NCBI GenBank assembly: GCA_022592435.1
Contig: JABYQS010000013.1
Location: forward strand, 310,001 to 374,000
Direction: 5' to 3'
Origin: Cerioporus squamosus
Lineage: Eukaryota; Basidiomycota; Agaricomycetes; Polyporales; Polyporaceae
Length of the DNA stretch: 64,000 nt
Part shown: positions 58,753 to 64,000 of the stretch, one piece after another
Layout of the letters: each line of letters opens with the position of its first letter
Position numbering within the stretch: position 1 is the first letter of the stretch
The notes under the pieces: generated by a model
The model's input: only the letters and a program-made list of their open reading frames with translations
Told to the model about the DNA's origin: nothing
The model's database searches: none
Position numbers and translations under genes: made by a program

Positions 58753-60410
58753 TCAGAACTCCCTCATCTCGTCTGCATCACCGAAGAACACCGCTCCGTC
58801 GATCTCATCGTCGTCTTCGGCGATGCCAGGAGGGTGGTCCCCGACTGAGCGAAGAAGCTGACTGAACAACACCATTCCACCATCTTCTCCGTCACTGTCT
58901 TCTGCTGTTTCCGAGAACAGCGGCACGGGTGGCAGGTTCCGCACGCCCGAGGGAGCGGGAGTGGGCTCCCTATCGAAGTCGGGGAGAAAGAGAGGCGTGC
59001 GCTCCCGTTGACCACTGGGTACGAAGTCGGGTGGAGCGATGCTAGGTGCCCTAGGTGCGATGAGGCCAGTCGGGGCCAGCGACGGAGCGCGTGTGCCAGA
59101 ACGGATGGGAGGGTAGGGCTCGACTATAACGCATAGGCAGCGTCCGTGGATGTTGAAGCCGTGATAGCGCAGTTTGAGGATCGGCTTCGGCTTCGGTTCT
59201 TCTTCGTCGTCAATAAGTTCGACATCCATCGTAGCAGGAGCCACCTTTGGGTCTTCCTCCATGGGTTCAGCCTGACCCTCCTGCTCAGGCTCGCCGACGA
59301 GGATGGGCTCTGTTTCCTCTACCTTAGGGACGATGGGAGCTTCCGTATGAGGCTCCGTGACTTCCATCGGTTCATCGTCGAGATTATCGGCTGCAGTGTT
59401 TTCGGCGGTTCGCATCCCCTCGTCTTCGTCTTCTCGATAGCCACCAGCTACGACCTTCCTGGCTCGTTTTGACCTTCGCGTGGCTATGGGTTCGGTAGGA
59501 AGCTCCTCGCCGACATTATCATCCTCACTGGAAACCGAGATTGCCTCGTCTTCATCATCAAGGGCTCTCGCTTTCCCTTTTCCCTTTGGTCTCGGCCTCG
59601 GCTTACGCTTCTTGCCTCCCTTATGCGGTCCGTCGTTAGCCTTCTTAGTTCGACCAGGCCCTCGCCCCATGGGTGCCTCGCCCGAGACAGGAGCAGCGGC
59701 TCTCGGCCGTGGAGGCGTAGCGGTGAACGTGCGAGTCTACGTACACCATGTTATTTCGCGAGATCGTAAGGCCATGGGCAGAAAAGTCGTACCTTGATGA
59801 GGACGGCGTGGGGTTCCGTACCACGCAGGAAGTATCCGAACTGGTAGGTGTCTGTTGAAGAAAGATAGTCAGAATGCGTTCATGATCTCCGGCTTCGATG
59901 TGTCCCACCTCCGCGGTGAACATCCAAAGTTCCTCGTTTGGCATTCGCAGTTCCACCTGGACCGAGGTGAGCATCGATCTCAGCATTCAGTTTTGGTATG
60001 ATTCTGCTGGTTGTGAGCGGATGTCCATCGTGCTTTGCGGCCCGGGGCTTACATGGGACGCAAGTCAGCGAGGACGTGCTGCAGCACTCTCTCCGACATC
60101 CACTCTACATGACGCTCATCTAAGTACAGCTAGGACAGTTGTATGTCAGCGTCTGAAAGATAAGAGGATGCTGAGCTCACGTATAATGGTAGCACAGTGG
60201 TTGCGGATATCCGAAGATAATAGGCATTGCGAGTCGAGAATCGCATCACGCAGTGCTATACCGCAAGGTTGTACACGAAAGCAGGACCCGCCTCCGAGTG
60301 TTCTGCTCACTGATGCCGAGATGTTGTTGGGGTGGCTAAGGAAGATGTACGCCCGAGGAGGCGCCGGATACGGCTCCGACTCTCCTGAATAAAGCGTTGA
60401 CGTCAAACAT
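58753..60410 (-). CDS. Protein of unknown family, basic/acidic low-complexity linker
   Basis: I do not recognise this gene. Six exons keep phase: 60410-60351, 60255-60181, 60129-60053, 60006-59909, 59851-59793 and 59736-58753; 450 residues. The N-terminal 130 residues look folded: MFDVNALFRRVGAVSGASSG, YYLRISATTVLPLYLYLDER, WMSERVLQHVLADLRP, DTYQFGYFLRGTEPHAVLIK. A long basic then acidic linker follows (KKRKPRPRPKGKGKARALDD, an NLS-like stretch, then RRSKRARKVV), then a second short conserved-looking island (LKLRYHGFNIHGRCLCVIVE) and a Pro/Ser/Asp-rich tail. The composition suggests a nuclear or chromatin protein; this is an inference. The first intron is the least secure. Confidence 0.6.
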
Positions 60411-60815
60411 TCCGCACCGGTCAGTATTAGCTACCGGGATGATGTTGTGGTGATACAGGTTGTCATATATACCAAATGCACAAGACGTTCACCTGTCCTA
60501 CAAGGGCCGGGAGTGTGATATGATGGCACCGGCACTCCGGGAAGCTACATTGATAACATTCGACTAAGGAGTTGTGAGGACTTCAGAGGCGGCACAAAAA
60601 TGGAAGCGAGCCCGTCATAATCAGGAAGACTGGCAGTGGCCGCGGGTTCACCTACGTACCAGAGCTCGATCGGAGAGCATGCAAAATCATACGGCTTCAG
60701 TCGATGCGTGGGCATCAGCCACACAGCGGTACGGATACGAAAGTACAAGCATGCATTGCGAACACGGCTCCATTATCCAACTGTTTGTCACCTTCGCTAC
60801 TATATTCATGATAAG
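60411..60815. other. Intergenic, no gene seen
   Basis: Spacer between the unknown gene's start and the MFS gene's stop, both on the minus strand. It should contain the unknown gene's promoter. Confidence 0.4.
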
Positions 60816-62694
60816 TTAATGAATCTTAGCCGGAATCACCGTCCTCCTCTTTGTTACAGAATTCATTTCGACGGAAAGAGCAAACATGGCGACGGCGCTG
60901 ACTGCGTATGTCAAGGAAGGACCGAAGGTCCAGTAGGACGCGCAAGCTGCGAATACAATGAGCTACGGGCCTGTTAGGTACGGGAGGTTGAGCTTACCAA
61001 AGAGCGGACCGATGGCACGGCCGAGCTGACCAGAGGAGCGGAACTTGCCCAGGGCCTTACCCTTGGCCAGATCCGGGTGCTCCTCGACAGCCTTACCAGT
61101 GTCGGGGTCCACTGTGACGTCGTCGCATTGCAGGGATGCGTAAGCTGTCAACGAGTTCACCACCGTGGCGGATGTCATGGCCATGCAGACTGCTGCAGCC
61201 TGGAGGAGTCGAGTTGCGATAGTGGGATGGTTGGCAACCATGTGGGGGAGGATGGTGAGGAAAATCAGGCCCATGGCGCAGCTGGTGATACCGCGCTTGG
61301 CCATGTTGCCTTCTCCCACTTTCGACATAGCGCGGCGGACGTATCCGCCTTGCAGAAGAGCGCTGATGATACCGATGGAACCAATGAGCGCGCCATTCTG
61401 CTTGTTGCCCCAGTCGAAGACTACTGCCATGTCAGCCAAGCTATATGAATCATTATTTGCAAAGCATCGAGCACTCACGATCAAATGTAAGGAAGGTGAG
61501 GGTGAACTCGACACCAGAGAAGACGCCGAGGAACAAGAAGTGAAGCCGCTGTAGAGTCTTCAGCATCTTGAGACGATCTACAACGGTCCCCTGCCTCGAA
61601 GTCTGTGTGGTGCTGTTTGCTTTGCCATTGGCAGAGCCTTTTGTGGTGCCGTTGACAGCGGGCTTCTGGGAAGTAGCCGCTTTCCCGCGAGTTTCTGGCA
61701 GGGCAAAGACGAGGAAGACAGTCTCCAGAGCAAGCAGGACGAAGGTCAAGGCGGCAGGTCCGGCATACACGTTAAGTTCGATGCCGGAGGCCGTGAAGGA
61801 CGAGGGTAGAGGACGAGAGGCGAAGTATGCACCGATGGGTGGCCCTATGCAGAAGCAAATTGCGAACGCTATCCCGACGTGAGCAAGAGCCTTCGCACGA
61901 GTTTCTGGTGTGGTGACGTCTGATAGGATGGCACTGCTGTGAGGTTAGGTGAGTCCGACCTCCATCGCATTAAAGTCACGTACATGGCCAGCTGAACATT
62001 GCCTTCACTGAGACCTCCAATCACGCGGGAGAGTAGATAGGATGCAAAGGACGTCGATTGCAGCCATCTGGAAGGGCTGTGAGTGGAATTGCAAGCTGTA
62101 AACACGTTATACACTCACACCACGGCAGAGAGTAGGTTGCCGATCATAGTGATGAGGAGAACGCGCTTCCGTCCGTACTTGTCGCTCAGGGATCCGATAT
62201 AGGGAGAGATGAACCTGTCGGCATCAATGACGTGGGTCTTGGTGGATCAAGACTGTTGCATCGGGATGTACGGACCATTGTAGAGCACTGCATGTGCATG
62301 CGCGGTGTGAGAGACGCACAGGAGGGTGCAAAGGGGAAGTGCTCACGAGAACACGGAGCCCATAAGACCGCCTAGAAGTACAATGTCCCATCTTTGAGGA
62401 TTCGAGGTAGGCTTGTACAGCAGACTCCGAGCTGTCGAGACGGTGTATAGTGTTCGGGACAGGAAGCCATTCGGGTCGGAGGATTCCCGCTGCGGCCACG
62501 TCTAAGTCAGGTTCGCGACTCGGTTGCTCGGACTCACCTTTGTGTACCATTCAATAATACGAGGAAATAGAGGGAGCGGAATGGTGAATGCTGCACACGA
62601 AGGTTACACCTAGCATACAGAGAGAGCCGAGGCAGAACGCACCGAAGAGGTCCAACACCAGGGACAAGAACACAACACGCTCAACTTTCCCCAT
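60816..62694 (-). CDS. MFS transporter (DHA1/TETRAN, MFSD10-like)
   Basis: Eight exons: 62694-62643, 62590-62538, 62489-62347, 62214-62119, 62067-61984, 61936-61479, 61423-60998 and 60946-60816; 480 residues. Twelve-helix MFS layout: VVFLSLVLDLFAFTIPLPLF (helix 1), IVLLGGLMGSVFSFISPYIG, the signature loop SDKYGRKRVLL, LLSRVIGGLSEGNVQLAISA, AHVGIAFAICFCIGPPIGAY, ALPETRGKAA before the central loop, FDWGNKQNGALIGSIGIISA, GLIFLTILPHM, SGQLGRAIGPLFACASYWTF and a final helix. The GLSEGNVQLA and CASYWTFGPSLTY motifs match the MFSD10/TETRAN branch of tetracycline-resistance-like proton antiporters, whose fungal substrates are unknown. All splice phases agree. Confidence 0.9.
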
Positions 62695-63226
62695 CCTGCG
62701 GAGTACTATGGCGGTAAAGGTGAAGGCAGAGGTTGTTGGTGTGGGGACGCAGCGTCGCAGGCCGAGACACGGGTAGACGGCCGGGTTTTATTAACAAGCT
62801 AACCGCCTGCGACTGTCGGCCTCTGGATGCGGCACTAGAGCCTGGAAATGATTCAACGAACACCAGCTGGTGCCAGCTATGAGAAGATAGTTCCGGGGTA
62901 TACGTCGAGGAACCGTCGGATGTGTGAAAGTGTAGGAGGATACATGTCGCGCTGGAAGGGCCTTGGATGGTCTGCGTGCGAGAGCACAGCTGTGGCTGAA
63001 ACGGCCTTCCACGCCGGCCCACGCTGCCCCGGCTCGGGAGCGCGACCACGTTCGCAGCGCCAGATGCTGCGAACTGGCAAGCTCACACACGTACGGTACA
63101 CTCTCAGGATGATCATCTATCGTTCGGCACGTCGTGGGGAGGCGGTGGATGGCATATATAATACAGGATGCCAGGTCCGTGCGGACGTAGTTCCACGTCA
63201 GCGAATGTACACACGCTCGCCGACGT
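62695..63226. other. Intergenic, no gene seen
   Basis: MFS promoter and PUS7 3' region. A tatataat sequence lies near 63155, far from either start. Nothing else recognised. Confidence 0.4.
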
Positions 63227-63998
63227 CTACTCTGCTATTTCCTCTTCCGCGCCCTCGGTTGTGCGGTACTTTTGGTCTTCAGACGCTTGCGTGAGTGACG
63301 TCTGGTAGTGTGAGCTCGTCTCGGTCTTGGTGACCTCCCGAAGGGCCATGGTGGCGTACGCAGCGGTACCGAGCTGGAGGTTTATTTGCAGCGCGAGGAA
63401 CTTCCCATCCTCGACTGTCGCCGGTGGAGGGTAGCCCAGTAACTTGTCTTCGTCCGACTGTGCCAAGGGAACGTCCGGGTCGGTATACCTCAGCACCTGC
63501 CAAGAGAGCTCTTTGGGTAAATGAAGGATCTTGCGGTATGAGCCACCCAATGTGTAGTCCCTGTCCGACCACTTCGTCAGTCTGAATGCATCGGCATGGG
63601 ACACCACACTCACTTCTGCTTGCGAACGAAATTTTCAGGGTCGAGGCCGTCTCTACGCAAGAACTCCTTATATCGCTCCCCCAGCGCACCACCTGGGAAG
63701 TCGACGTCCTTGCCAGGCAGGGGCATGATCACGTCAAATATCGAGTATTTGTCTAGGTCCGCCTCGGTGAGTGTCTTCACCTTCGGCGCTTCCCAAGCCT
63801 TCCTTGATCTCTTGCCAGATCTTCCTGAGTCCTTTGCTAAGGAGTGTGTTAGCCGGGATCGTCGTTGTGGCAGTGGTGCTGACCCATACCAGTCTCCTCA
63901 TTGGCAGCTTTGTCCTCCATTGAGACATCGCCTTCGGCAGCTTCAAGCGCGACCTCCGACTCGTCCTCGCCACCTTCGGCCTTCGACGGTGAAGCCTC
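63227..63998 (-). CDS. PUS7: tRNA pseudouridine synthase PUS7 (TruD family), C-terminal part
   Basis: Three visible exons, 63998-63890 (continuing past the right edge), 63836-63614 and 63560-63227, give the last 221 residues. After an acidic insert (AEGGEDESEVALEAAEGD) comes the TruD C-terminal region: KVKTLTEADLDKYSIFDVIM, PLPGKDVDFPGGALGERYKE, LRRDGLDPENFVRKQKDYTL, GGSYRKILHLPKELSWQVLR, YTDPDVPLAQSDEDKLLGY and LQINLQLGTAAYATMALREV. The catalytic aspartate domain lies outside the window. PUS7 converts uridine to pseudouridine in U2 snRNA, tRNAs and mRNAs. The stop at 63227-63229 ends a Glu/Ala-rich tail. Confidence 0.92.
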
Positions 63999-64000
63999 AT

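Noticed and set aside
1..64000. Transposons, CRISPR arrays, tRNA and rRNA genes
   Set aside because: No transposase or reverse transcriptase motifs, long terminal repeats, regular spaced repeats, or clear tRNA A/B boxes were seen by eye; a tRNAscan and repeat search would be decisive.
1..64000. A biosynthetic or defence gene cluster
   Set aside because: The genes are unrelated housekeeping functions in mixed orientation; no backbone synthase, P450 group, NLR or toxin-like gene is present.

Overview
This window is nuclear DNA of a filamentous basidiomycete, most likely a wood-decay or mushroom-forming Agaricomycete. The evidence is its GC-rich sequence, genes split by many 45-80 bp GT-AG introns (often in frame), tight spacing with divergent and convergent pairs, and Agaricomycete-type families (BTB proteins, DUF7704, two-domain FEX, SUR1-like GT32). 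The species cannot be named from the sequence. Gene models below were built by hand from splice motifs and reading phase, and proteins were assigned by recognising family motifs; no database search was run.

Layout. 1-2846: 5' part of a long coiled-coil protein (minus strand, runs off the left edge). 3.2-9.6 kb: BTB protein, casein kinase II beta, eL36, Tvp38/TMEM64-type membrane protein. 10.5-13.6 kb: fluoride exporter FEX and 3-ketodihydrosphingosine reductase, divergently transcribed. 14.3-17.5 kb: DUF7704 protein, COX18, eL6. 18-23.2 kb: HAD pyrimidine 5'-nucleotidase (frame broken), PHAF1/UPF0183, DNA polymerase epsilon subunit 2. 23.7-33 kb: an FMP27/SABRE/BLTP2-type bridge-like lipid transfer protein of about 2,800 residues. 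33.3-35.7 kb: DUF2985 membrane protein. About 36.1-36.4 kb: a low-complexity relic. 37-39.6 kb: cobalamin-independent methionine synthase. 40.6-44.7 kb: xylitol/polyol dehydrogenase and a tandem copy that has decayed to a pseudogene. 45.9-52.7 kb: inositol-phosphoceramide mannosyltransferase, SWT1-like PIN endonuclease, PCF11. 53.3-58.7 kb: uL6, isoprenylcysteine methyltransferase, mitochondrial EF-G2. 58.7-64 kb: a protein of unknown family, an MFS transporter, and the C-terminal part of PUS7 (runs off the right edge).

Most genes are housekeeping: ribosome (eL36, eL6, uL6, MEF2, PUS7), mRNA 3' processing and quality control (PCF11, SWT1), replication (DPB2), signalling (CK2 beta, STE14/ICMT), sphingolipid and lipid handling (KDSR, MIPC synthase, FMP27, PHAF1) and metabolism (MET6, XDH). 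They are neighbours rather than an operon or biosynthetic cluster. I found no transposon, CRISPR array, tRNA or rRNA, and no convincing new multi-gene system. The most notable signals are the decaying dehydrogenase duplicate, reading-frame breaks in three otherwise conserved genes, two foldback inverted repeats between ICMT and MEF2, and a relic protease-like segment embedded in tandem repeats.
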